A stretch of DNA of 64,000 nt from the NCBI GenBank assembly GCA_014526335.1, contig JACTAT010000045.1, forward strand, positions 2,716,332 through 2,780,331, given 5' to 3'. Below the pieces are notes generated by a model. That model was not told where the DNA came from. It saw nothing but the letters and a program-made list of their open reading frames with translations, and searched no databases. Numbering within the stretch: position 1 is the stretch's first letter; each line of letters opens with the position of its first letter. This DNA comes from Chrysaora quinquecirrha (lineage: Eukaryota > Cnidaria > Scyphozoa > Semaeostomeae > Pelagiidae). Shown one piece after another: positions 43,901-55,900 of this stretch. The position numbers and the translations under genes are program-made.

Positions 43901-46900
43901 GGCAGTGCTTTAAAGAGGGTGGCATTAATTAGAGGAAGTACGGTATTATATTTAGCATTGCAATTTCATATTCAGATGATACAATATACCTTATACAGAA
44001 TATGTCTCTTACGACAATAAAACGACTTGACCATCTGATGATCTTCCTCTGAGTATTATCAAACGATTCGGGACTTAGATAATTTAATTTTTTTTAATTT
44101 TATTCAAATGTTGCAAGAAAGTCAACTTTCCTCAATCACATCTCTGATTTCCATGGCCGGATAATACAATAGGCAATTTTGGATAATTGACTTACGAATA
44201 TGCAGCAGTAATCGTGGAACGTAAAGTAAACCTACATTATTTTGCAGATGAAGATGCAGTGGAAGAAGAAATTGATTTGGAAAAGATTTTAGCAAGCAGA
44301 AAACCGTTGGAGCTTAAAGACCCTAAAAAGACTTTGAGAGGGTTTTTTGAGAGGGAAGGTATGGAATTTAGAAAAGCTAATTTTCCTTTGAACATTCTGA
44401 TTTTGTTTGTAATACTTGTTGTCTTTGTAAAAGATGCAATTATCTATTATTAATCTTTTAGTAGGTGCTGCCTGCTTTTAGTAGGGCCTATTATAGTTGC
44501 GCAGCTTCATGGCTTCGACCCCTATTTTCCGTGCGGCTTACGGACCTGGAAAAGCTATCATTTGCGGTTTAGTTGAATGGAAGAATAAACTGTTTTCTGC
44601 ACAATTTAGTGTGTATTTACATCAGCTTACTGCTTTATGCATGTTACAGTGTCTTGTAACCTTGTAACTAAGATGGGCCTGTAGCTACTTTTTAATCTAA
44701 CAAGAAATGGGACACTGTGCTGTGCTGCTAGAAAATGTAACTAAATATCTACACAGTATCAAAACAACAGTTGCAAAAGTGAGCAATAGATGCCATTAGT
44801 ACCTATTTGCATAAAGATTAATGTTATTGGATCATGTTATTTGCTTTGCTATTTATTTTATCGCTGATGGCAGGTTGGAGCTCATTTCTAGTACCTTTGT
44901 AATTCATACCATAATGATACGTCTTTAATACCTTTATAATACTCTATAGTACCCATATAATATCCCATTAATATATCTGTGCCAGCCCCGCAGCAAATTA
45001 CATCTAAGTTGCTCTTGCTGTTTTTCTTTCAGGGCTTGATTTAGAGTATGAAACTGATGAAAGGGGCTCAGGCAGTAGCAAAGTTTATGTTGCAAGAGTC
45101 AGGTAGGTAGTTTTTGCTTTTTTTAAGGTTAAATACTATTGTCCATGTGCTATCAGGCCTGTTTACTCTATACCAAATAGCTTTTGAAGCATCTTGATTT
45201 TTGTTATTGGATTGGGGTTGGTGTTTACTTCATGCAAGATTTATTCATCTTACTAAATGTCGCCCAGTTCACCAAAATTGTCGCCCAGGACATAAAAATT
45301 TTGAAACTGGGCAACAAGGCACAAGGAAAACTCACAGGCAGAACGGAATAGATGTTGCTTTTGCTTGCCTTTAATATAAATTCTGCAGCAACTTTAGCAA
45401 GGAAAGGAGTGGCAGTATATTAGAGCATGAAAAATATTTCCCTTTTCAATGGTTCAAGAAATCCCTTTTCAATGGTTCAAAAAGAGCCATTTGCAAGGAT
45501 GTGTATTTCTTTCGATTTTCTATTAAGATGCTGAGGGAGAATTTTCTGAATCCTGCGCCATTTTAAGGCCTCAGAGATAGAAAAATATCACGAGCTTCCG
45601 GGGGCTCTGCCGCCTGGACCCCTGCCAGGGCCCTGCCCTGGACCCGCTCAGACCCCCAGCTGTTCCGGGCAAGGACCCAAGGTCATTGCTTCTAGATCCG
45701 CGCCTGGGTTTTGTCGCCCAGTGAAAAATCCTTAAAAAATGCTATGAGGCCCAAGACCCCAATTTTTCGTTCTCGTTGCTCACATGTCCACTCCACAATT
45801 GACGGCAACCGCTGTTCACTAATTCGATTAATCTGGATTTCAAACTTTGTTAGGCTGGATTAGGCATCGATGCTTTTGCGCTGGCCGTTTCTTCTTCTTT
45901 TCTTTCACAACACTACCCTCTTTCGTCATTCGTAGATTACCTATCGAAAATGCTGCGGGTGAAGAGATGATTGCTGAAGGATCAGCATCGAAAAAGAAAG
46001 AAGCAGTGGCTGCCTGTGCATACGAGGCATGCAGAATTATTGATGCACATGGAATGCTTAGAAATGCAATGCATGGTATGATATGTAAATGGTTTTTATT
46101 TTTAATGCCGTATATACCGGGTGAATCTTTCCTTGTTTTGTAGTAATGATGCCTTACACTAGAAACGAATTTGAACCAGCTATATTTTCATATCTATGAC
46201 GCCCAACATTTCCGAATTTCATTCATAATTCATTCATTAGCGTATACATTTCATACCGTACTCTTCAGCATATTCTTTTAATTCAGTATTCACTAGCATC
46301 TTCATATCGTTTTCATTGTAACGTGTGGGTTCTTTGGATAGCGCGAAGGGAAGATCACGCTTAGGCCCCGAGGCCTAAGGTAACAAAGACTGCAACGTTA
46401 TATCTATAAGATGTTTTAAGATTCCAATCAAGACGAAGTCTAAACTAAAATATGATTACACACAAATATATAACGCTAACTGATTAGACAACACAGCGAT
46501 ATATCACACAACACGTTGACAACAAACACAAAAGAACACACATTTCCTGGAAAGGGAGTTACTTGCACTAACACGAGAACTGCAGGCAAACATTGAAATC
46601 ACGACAATTTACAGAAATGAAAGTAAAAACCAAATCAATGAATGAATACTAAAACACAAAAGTAATTAAAAACACAGTTACATTACATCATTTCACACCA
46701 TATTCTGAGCATCTTTATTCTGTATTGTATTTAGAGAACCTTCATAAATCGTTTTAGTTGTCATTTTCATTTCATACCGTATTCATAAGCATCTGCATTA
46801 CACCTTTTATTCATAATATACGTAATTTGTTGCTTCATCGTTCTCTTCATTATTAATCATTTTTATTGGTCTCTTCATTTCATAATTCATAAACATCTTA

Positions 46901-49900
46901 AACGCATGTTTCATTCATGGAAAACTTAATTTGATGTATCATAATTGTCTTCATCATTTCTCGTATCCATCAGCACATTATTTTCATATCTTATTCATTA
47001 GCATAACATATTATAACATATTTCTTTCATGCCATATTTATTAGAATTGTCGTTTCACACTGTATTGATTTGCATCTTCATTTATTAACATCTTCATTCC
47101 AAACCATATTCACAAGCATATTCGTTTGATATCGAATTCATTGAAGTTAAACCGGTTTAAATTAAACCAGTTTAACAAATGTTGCGTTCTGATTGGTCAA
47201 TCAAGGGATTCGAATTGATTTGATTGGTGGAAATTTAACCTGGTTTAAATAAAGCTGGTTTAAATGTGTCAGTGTGAAAACAGTATAAATTATTAATTTG
47301 TATTGGAATTGATTTTTCAGAATGCGTTATCACAATCTGATAGGACTTGAACAGTTGATATTATGTTCGTGATACTGGGCTAAATATCTAGCCGGTGACG
47401 GACACTTTGGGGTTGGGTGAGAACGTGAAGGATAGCTGCCCCTCTAAGTAATTGGAAAACGATGGCCTGCTATTTGATAAACGTTAGAAACTTAGACTGA
47501 TATTAAGACTCAATCACCGCCATCAAGAGATGAGTGCATGCTCAACCTCGTCGAACCTCGTCACCAGCCCCAAACACGTTTCATCGAGTCTCAACCGTCG
47601 TCTGATTTTGGCTCTGGTACCGGCAATATTAGCGTAGTCATCAAAACAATATTTTGATTCTGAGAAAAGAAATTGTTAGCAAGGAAATGCTAACGATTAT
47701 TAATTGAATTTTTTGCCAAAATACAGGCTTGTGTTTCTGCATTGTTCATATAAAGGAAGAGCTAATAGAGCAACGCACTCTAAGCAAACAGTGAACGCTA
47801 CCCTGTTTCAGCAAAACATTCGTTTAAGGTAGTTGAGCATAATTTGGGAATCGACATGTCGAGATGACCTTGATTTTTATTTACCTCATCCTTTTCTCTT
47901 TTTGCAGTTGAGAAAAAACGTCAGAAACGACTAAAAAGAGCGGGAAAAGGTGACGATGAAACGGTCGAAACATACGACAGCCTGGTAATATATTCTTTGC
48001 AGTTCTCAGATCTCACCTTTACGATAACGTTCGTCAGAATTAATCACCCTGCTGAGGGACACATCCCGTCAGGCGAAGAAGGGAAGTATCCCTCGGAAGG
48101 TTCTACCATCCATTCAAAAGGATCACACCTACCACACAACAACGCTTTGTGATTCTGCACTGAATTCTTGCACTTCCCAGAGATAAGGAGAGGATTAAAC
48201 AGCATGTCCCTACTTATATTCAGCACAATTTTCGGCAAAGAGAGCAGCCACCTCGCGGGTCCAAGCAACGATGTAGGCTTTAACACGGTTCGGATATAGG
48301 GCAACACCCAAATTGTGCAGAAATTACAGCGAGGATTGTTTTTAAATCATTGGCAAAGGAAGATCTTTGGCTGGTTTTGAGAAGACAAAGAGTTCGTTTT
48401 CTCACTTGGACTCTCCGCTCGTATTGGTCTTATTGGTCTCTCCACTGTATCCCGCAATCTGATTGGTGTTGAAAACACAATGCGGCTACTTTTTGATTGG
48501 CGCCACTCAAATCAGCTCAGCGCTACTATTTGATTCATGCTTTTCGATATACATCTGGGTATCAATTTCGCCTTTTTCAAATGTTTCGGTCTGTTTCTGA
48601 CCTTAATACTCTGAGGAGTGTCAAGCGAAAATGTTTACGCTGCGTCTTGCAAATGTTGTAAAAATTAATATTTACACTTATTTCATGACTTGTAACAATA
48701 TTAGGAACATTTAGCCTCATTTTGTTGAAAAATTAAGGAACTCCAGGGTCAGCTCATACCAAAGGCTCCTAATGAAAAACTTGTTTTGGGTCCTGGTTTC
48801 CTTTTCTCTGTGGTTGCTTGACAGATTGTTTTACTAGTTTTGATATTTCGTATTTAGATGAAATTATTAAACGACGCAGTTAAAGAAATCGACAGTCTTC
48901 AGAAGACTCTAGATGAGGATGATAAAGGTATCCAGCTCATTTTTCTTTTGTTTGTTTACATTGTACAAAAGCATCCCACCTTCAAGCCTATGAAGCAGAG
49001 TTAAGCGAAATAATTGCGAGTTGATCCTTTTAGTCTCTACACAGGCGCAGAACTTAATTTTTACTTCGACCGTTCGCCACACCAGATGACGAAAAGGAGA
49101 ACCGACTTCTACTTTTCGTTGCAAAAGCTCTTCGCGCGAAAATTTTCGCTTAGTGCAGACCCGATCACACAACTGACCATTGAATATTTGAGGGAAAGCG
49201 CAGACTGCGGGTAAACATTCAAGACTCAAACACAGACGTCAAAAAATTTTGAGTTATCCATTTGAAATTAAGACGTTAACATTATTCCAGTGACATAATC
49301 AGTTGGACGTAAACGGTTGAATCGACCACTGAGAATCAAGATAATTTGTTCAAGGTCATGGAGTAGACTCGCTACACAAGCCGTTTGCTGGACGCCAAAA
49401 CAAACAGGCTGTAAACTCAAAACGAATTTTAGGTCTGTAAAATTACAAGTGGTTTGTTTTGGCGTCCAGCAATTCAATTCATAACTTCATTACTTTAACT
49501 TCGACGGCTGGATGTAAAATCTTGACTAATCGTTATTTCAGCTGGCAAAGACGAATCGTCTGAAGAAGTCGATGAACTCGATCGCTATATGAGCACTGTG
49601 TCAACACGTTTAGACAAAAAAACCAAAGTTGCTATCAAGCTCAGGTTGACAGTTCTTTATAAGGTATTTTTTACAAACTTTTGATAGTCTATAATGATTA
49701 TAAGGAAGATCAATGCATTACATCCATCTTTTAAGTTTAAAAGGTGCAAAACAACTCCTTTCCTATTCTCGATGTTTTTGTTGAAAAATTAACCTCACTA
49801 ACAATCTTGTTCACCGGGCACTTGTGATTTGCTCTTAAAGCCAGCTCGATTCGGAATTGGACAAGATACGGTCAAGTCTATTTGAAAACGGCTATCCCGA

Positions 49901-52900
49901 GGACGTTATTTCGCATTGTTTTTGGAAAACGCAAGTTTTTCGGTTGATAAATAGTACGGTCCGCAAAAGTGCCATGTTAACCTAAAAATGCCGTGGCGTT
50001 GCAATGTTTCCTTGTGATTCGAAGATAGAAAAGACCTTTACTAAGTGTTTCGCTGCTGCTAAACCCAAGGCTGCCATAAGACAACATTTATTGGATCACC
50101 CAGAGTATGCAGAAAATTACAGCGAGGATTATTTTCAAATACTTTGCTCGGTGTTTCATTTTAGTTAGATCGGTGTTTCATTTAAGCGTTTTGGAATCTG
50201 TTCACATCAAAATCAAAATGACGGTTCTGTGTAGACAGAAAGAGTTTGTTTTCTCACTTGGACTCTTTAATACACCTTTTCAACTAAAAGCCTCGTTTTC
50301 AAAATTTTCGAAAATTTGTTCGCACGAAAATTTTGACCCCAGATTCAGATTCAGCACCTTCATTTTAATGTTGACGCAAATTTTTACACTTCTGGTCCTT
50401 ACGATGATGAATTTATAGCGACGAAAAGTTTGAAAATCTATAAAGGATTTGACCGTGAAAAATCGCTCGGGGTGAAGTTTTACACCCTCAGTCATTTTTC
50501 ACGGTCAAATCCCTTATAACTTTTCTAACTTTTCGTTGCTATAAAATCAACATCGTAAGGACTAGAAGCGTAAAAATTTGCCCAAACACTAAAACGAAGG
50601 TTTTGAATTCGAATCTGATGTCGAAATGCGTCTGTGACACTATTTAAAAATTTTTTGAAAACGCGGCCCTTAGTTGAAAAGGTGTATTAATTCTATTGGT
50701 CCATCCACTGTATCCGACCAGCTGATTGGTGTTTAAAACACAATGCCAATTCAGCTTTTCGTTCTTTCTGATTGGTGCATTTCGAGCCGCATCTGGGTAT
50801 AAATTCCGCCTTAGTCTATTGTTTTGGTCTGTTTCTGAATTCCATATTCTGAGGAGTATCGGATGAAAAAAGCTTTTTAGTATGGCCGATAATGTTTCCG
50901 TAGTTTATCGCAATTTCAGAATACGTTTTAGCATCTATACCAGAGGTAACTATAGCGAGAATGTGGCTAATTCAGGGGGCTTGTTTGCACAGTGATTTTT
51001 AGGTGAAGAATAATTCGAGGGGGGCATATTCGTAGGTTGGGGCTTATTTGAACATTTATGGGATATAGGGAATTACGATCCCTCCTCGCTGCTTGGACAT
51101 TATATTGGATTACACTTCAGATAAGCATGCCCTTACCTAGAAAAATGAGAAGTGTTTTTTCTGTGATATTATTTTTTTTTTGCTTTCTTTAGGAGAAGAA
51201 ACGACTTGAAAAGCTGATTGAAATCGTCAAGCCGATATCACTGCCATCATTCAAGACCCCAACCACAGAGAAGCTGTGAGTAGCTAAGCTATTGCCAAGG
51301 GCTTAGAATTTTCCCTGAACATGGCTCGACTTTTTTGTCAACTGAAATGTTTAGTGTTTGGCCACCAGATGCTTATTCAAGAGCAACGAGCCTGCGCGTT
51401 TCGCTGCAGCTCAGCGTGAACAAATAAAAGAAATGAGACAAAACAGCGAATAATATGTTTAACAGTCGATGGAAAAGTCCCCAATTTTCAATTACGAAAA
51501 TTGTAGGTTCCTAGTTGCCATCCCCCGCTAGTTAAGTTTCTAAAAAATTCCAGCCCCTCCGCTTTTATTAGGACCTTCATACTTTTTACTTATTTTATTG
51601 TGATTTTCTTGGTATGGAATTTCACTAAAGTTCCCTATTTTTTGTTATAACTATTAATTACCTAAGCTTACAAATACTTCAGGGCCCGTTCGCACTGCGT
51701 AACAGCGGTTTGCTGACAGACTTTGTCACATAAATTCTGTCGCCCAGTTTATTTTGTCCCCCGCCAGTTGGATACTGGATGCTGTTCCGAACCTCCGTCT
51801 ATTCCAACCAGTACCGTCGAGAGGGGGAGGGGTGCAGCGGTGGCAGAGGTCCGGGTCCCGGGTTATTAAGGGGCCCGCAAAATTTGAAAATTATCTTAAT
51901 GCTTCCCGTTAAAGCCTCCCAAAGGCCAGGTACGATTACATTACCCCGGGGCCCGCTCTGCCTCTCGACGGCCCTGATTTCAACCCTCCCCAGCAATTAG
52001 GCACTTAAGAGCAGTTTTTCGCGTTACACATGATTATTTACGCCAGTTATTCTCGTTCCCTTTCAGGGGTTTTAAAGATGACCCGGGAGTATCAACACAA
52101 GGTAAAGCAACACCATGCTGTTTTCAGTTTAAGAACATCTTGTTCTATTGATATTTGTCCTCGATCCAGGACACTAAACTTCGCTTCTTTGTTAATTGTT
52201 TTGTGTGTAACAACATAAAGATGTTTCGAGGACAGTTTAATAAATTCATTTTGAGCACGACCAGAAAAGTTAACTATAGAAAATATGTCGATTCAACTGT
52301 CTGCTTGCGTGAAGGGGAACTGTTAAAATTTGAAGCAGCAACATCGCAATGCAAGCCAAAAGATAACTTTACTGGTAACTCCAATAAACAATTTTTATTC
52401 TTGAAGTAGATGCATTTCAATCTTCTGATTCCGAATCCGCAATTATTTTGTTCGTATCTTGTACCGTTTGGCTGTTATAAGCGCTCAAAATTGGAAGTCA
52501 CCGAAAAAAAACGAGAAAAAACGAAAGCCCTTCTACAACTTTCTGACGTCACGGTCGGTGAGAATCGGTTGGCGAGAATTCGACAGCAGGGGATGAAAAG
52601 AAGAGGCAGGTCAAGCTATCAGTCTTTTGAACATCGACCGTCTCGCAGCATGATTTCTACTCTGTTCTGATCGAAAGTTCAAAAATTTCAAAATTTCAAG
52701 AAAGGGTGTTATTTATGGCAATATAAATAATTTGTGGTAATATTTGTGTTATTTGGAGTCAGGTTTATTGAGCTAAGGAATGTTGTAATGAAATAATACC
52801 TTTGCTAATACCAGTTGTTTATATTAATTTGGACTAGTCAACGAAGTGTTTCTTAGTCAATGTTGCTAACATTTTCAACCAGCTGATCAATTTGATCTAA

Positions 52901-55900
52901 ACTGCATGGTTGAGTGACGGTTTAGCGAAGTCGAGTATCGTTTGGGCTTCCTGTTGCTCTAAACGTTTGGTTCATCCTTGAGGTCGTTTCAACGCCATCC
53001 ATACCCTCACTTGCACTTTATACCCTCAGAAATATAGACATTTTTAGCAAAGCATTAAAGCGAAAAGTTGACACTGTTCATCTTTTATGGAGGTTGAAAG
53101 AGAAGTCGAGAGGGTTGGCACAATGCGTTTTTAAGAAATGCACGTTGTTTTATAAGAAGCTTGTTTGTAAGAAACATTGATCTAGACACTCATGAAACTT
53201 CAGGAGCTTTGAACTGAATGTGAAGGTGAAATGGTGTATTTAGCGCCAGTCGCTAGGATCTCAAAAGTAGGCTAAAGAGACCTCCACCCTGTAACGCTAC
53301 CGTGGTTTGGGCTTGAATCCCGACCTCGCTGAGCTGCTGACACCACGACGCAACCTCACCTTCTGATTCTGATATTAGCACTGAATCAGAACTGCATCAA
53401 CATAATCGAGAAACCCGTGATATTTAAACTCTGTTTCTAACTGGAGAATGTTGGATGGCTAGAAAAATGGAGAGTTTCCGAAATTAATACTTTTTCATCT
53501 CTCTTTCCATTTTCCTATTTCAGTTCGAAAAATGCCATGTTGTGTGGTATAAGTTTGAAATTTTTTGTAAATAATGAAAAATTTTTTGAAACCTGAAAGA
53601 AAATTTTACTATTAAAATAGGATAAAAAAAATTAGACACTTTGAGCTAGGTCTTGATCAGCTATATTTGGCTATTGATCAGCCAGTTTAAAAAGGTTATC
53701 AACATTTATAAGAAACACTCTGTTCACTATTCGGAGCAGTCACACTAAACCCTAACGTAACTCCAAAATCTGATCCAAACAGACCTGTACTTAGCTTTCC
53801 ACCAACTAATTACACCATAACTTTCTCGTTACTCACGCCTTTCACCCTGTCCTTTCCTTTCTAGCATACTAGGCCTTCAGCTACAATCCTCGACAAAAAT
53901 AATTTGTTCTTTTTTCTGAATTTCGTAATAATTTGTTCTATTTTGTAATAATAATTTGACTAATTTGTTCTATTTTCTGAATTTCGTAATAATTCTCTGC
54001 CAAATAGTTGAATCGGTTTATGAGCTTTGATGTAAGTTTTTCAGTTTGTAGTTACAATTTGAAGACAGCACAATGCGCCCTGTTTTATGTAAATTTACAA
54101 CCATCTCGTTACTGTTTATAACAGAATTTCTGACCTTCTGTTTTGCTGTGATTACTCAAAATTCAAACAATCCTCGGCAAAATGCTGGGACACTTCGAAT
54201 TTTTTCAAAATTCTCGCTCTAAAGTCGCATACCCCCTCCCCTCCCCTCCCCCCGACTCAATGTTGGCGAAATTGATGTTGTCAGTGGTCCCAAGATTGAG
54301 TCGGGGAGGGAGAGGTGGTCTAATTACCTAAATATGTTATAATGGGACCGGGTTTTCAAGGTAAAACATACTTATAGCATAGTGTCCCCAATATTTTTGG
54401 CGATGATTGTACGTTTCTTACAAAAAAAAACAAGGGTAATAATGTGTATGAATATCATAAATTAAAACTTACGCATTATTACCATAGTATTGCTCGATTG
54501 CTTTGCAGATAATACAAACAACAAGCAAGATGAAGAACTCCACAACTTGGAAGTACACAAGGAAACTACAATTAAGCAAGAACTTCAGACTTCTACGAAA
54601 TTTCACGAAGAAAAAACGAAACCAAGTGAAGCACAACATCTCAGTGTCGGAGAGAAAAAGCAAAGGCATACGGCTTCAGTCGCAAGTTACATTAACCGAA
54701 TCGAATCTGAAGAAGTACAGAAAGACGAGACGGAATCGACAGAAGTGAAACCTCGACCAAAAAAGGTAAATGTTTAATTTCTTGAGCAAGGATGTAGTTT
54801 AAGCCTGGTTTTCATATGTCAGAGACCATCGGCGACCACAGCATTACAATGCTTGCGATTAATGAGAACATGAATTTCAATGATCGTCGACGATCGCCGG
54901 ACATTGCCCTATTAACCCAAAAAGTTTGTTTTTTGCGATCATGTGAAATCCATATGAGAACAAGAGACATTCGTCGGCGACCATTGAGTCATACCGAAAC
55001 GAGGTTCTTTGTTTTTTGGGTCACACGTAACAACACAGCGAACTGAGGATCATCGATCATCGCGGACAAGCAGCATATGTGAACGATCCGATGTTCGAAC
55101 ACATGTGGGAAAATCCATCCTAGTGTTCGCCCTTTGTGACAAACATATATATATGCAATGCTGAAGAAGACTTACCATAGCCGAAACACAAGTCAAAAGG
55201 GAGGAGAGTCATGGGCCGTATGCCTTGGAGAGTTGCTCGGCGATTTCATTGAGCTCTATAGCTCAGTGGAAACGTCCTCTAGTCATGCAGTCCAGGTTCG
55301 AATTTCATCTATTCCACTTGTGGAGACACGTATATATGGATATATATTACCATCCATCAACGGACGCCTCTATCCGAAGAACGGACTGATATTTAAGTCC
55401 CAAAATTCAGATCATTGTAAATTTAAACACCCCTACAGCGGACATTCTCTACAACGGACATTAACATTGGTCCCACAGATGTCCGGTACATGAAGGGTCT
55501 TCTGTACCATAATGCTGTTTGCCTTGCCCTCATCTTGCTTTGTGCTGTCTGTCGTCTATAGCGTCTGAAACTACAACTTAAATGCCCTGAAAATGTGTCC
55601 TAACTATTAATATATTCCACAATTTCTTTTAGATTAAACAGAAGAAAGTTTATGGAGCACAAATGGCTCCACCAGCATCTGAATCGAAATTCGCAGACTG
55701 GGTTCCACCAAAGGGTAAGAAATGGTTATGAAAGCTTCTAACATTTAATCTTGTTCTAAGGGCTTGGTTATATGAGGCGGTCTGGCGCGCCCATAGACGA
55801 CATCTGAAGTATCAGATCTGTAAACATGAGTCTGGGTTTATACCTTTGCCGGACTGGCCCGTTTTGCTGAGATCTTGCTCATCGAATACAGGGATCCCGC

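Noticed and set aside
52155..52670. Two plus-strand frames inside kanadaptin intron 10
   Set aside because: No recognisable family, no ATG context or conservation signal; they interrupt a well-supported intron.
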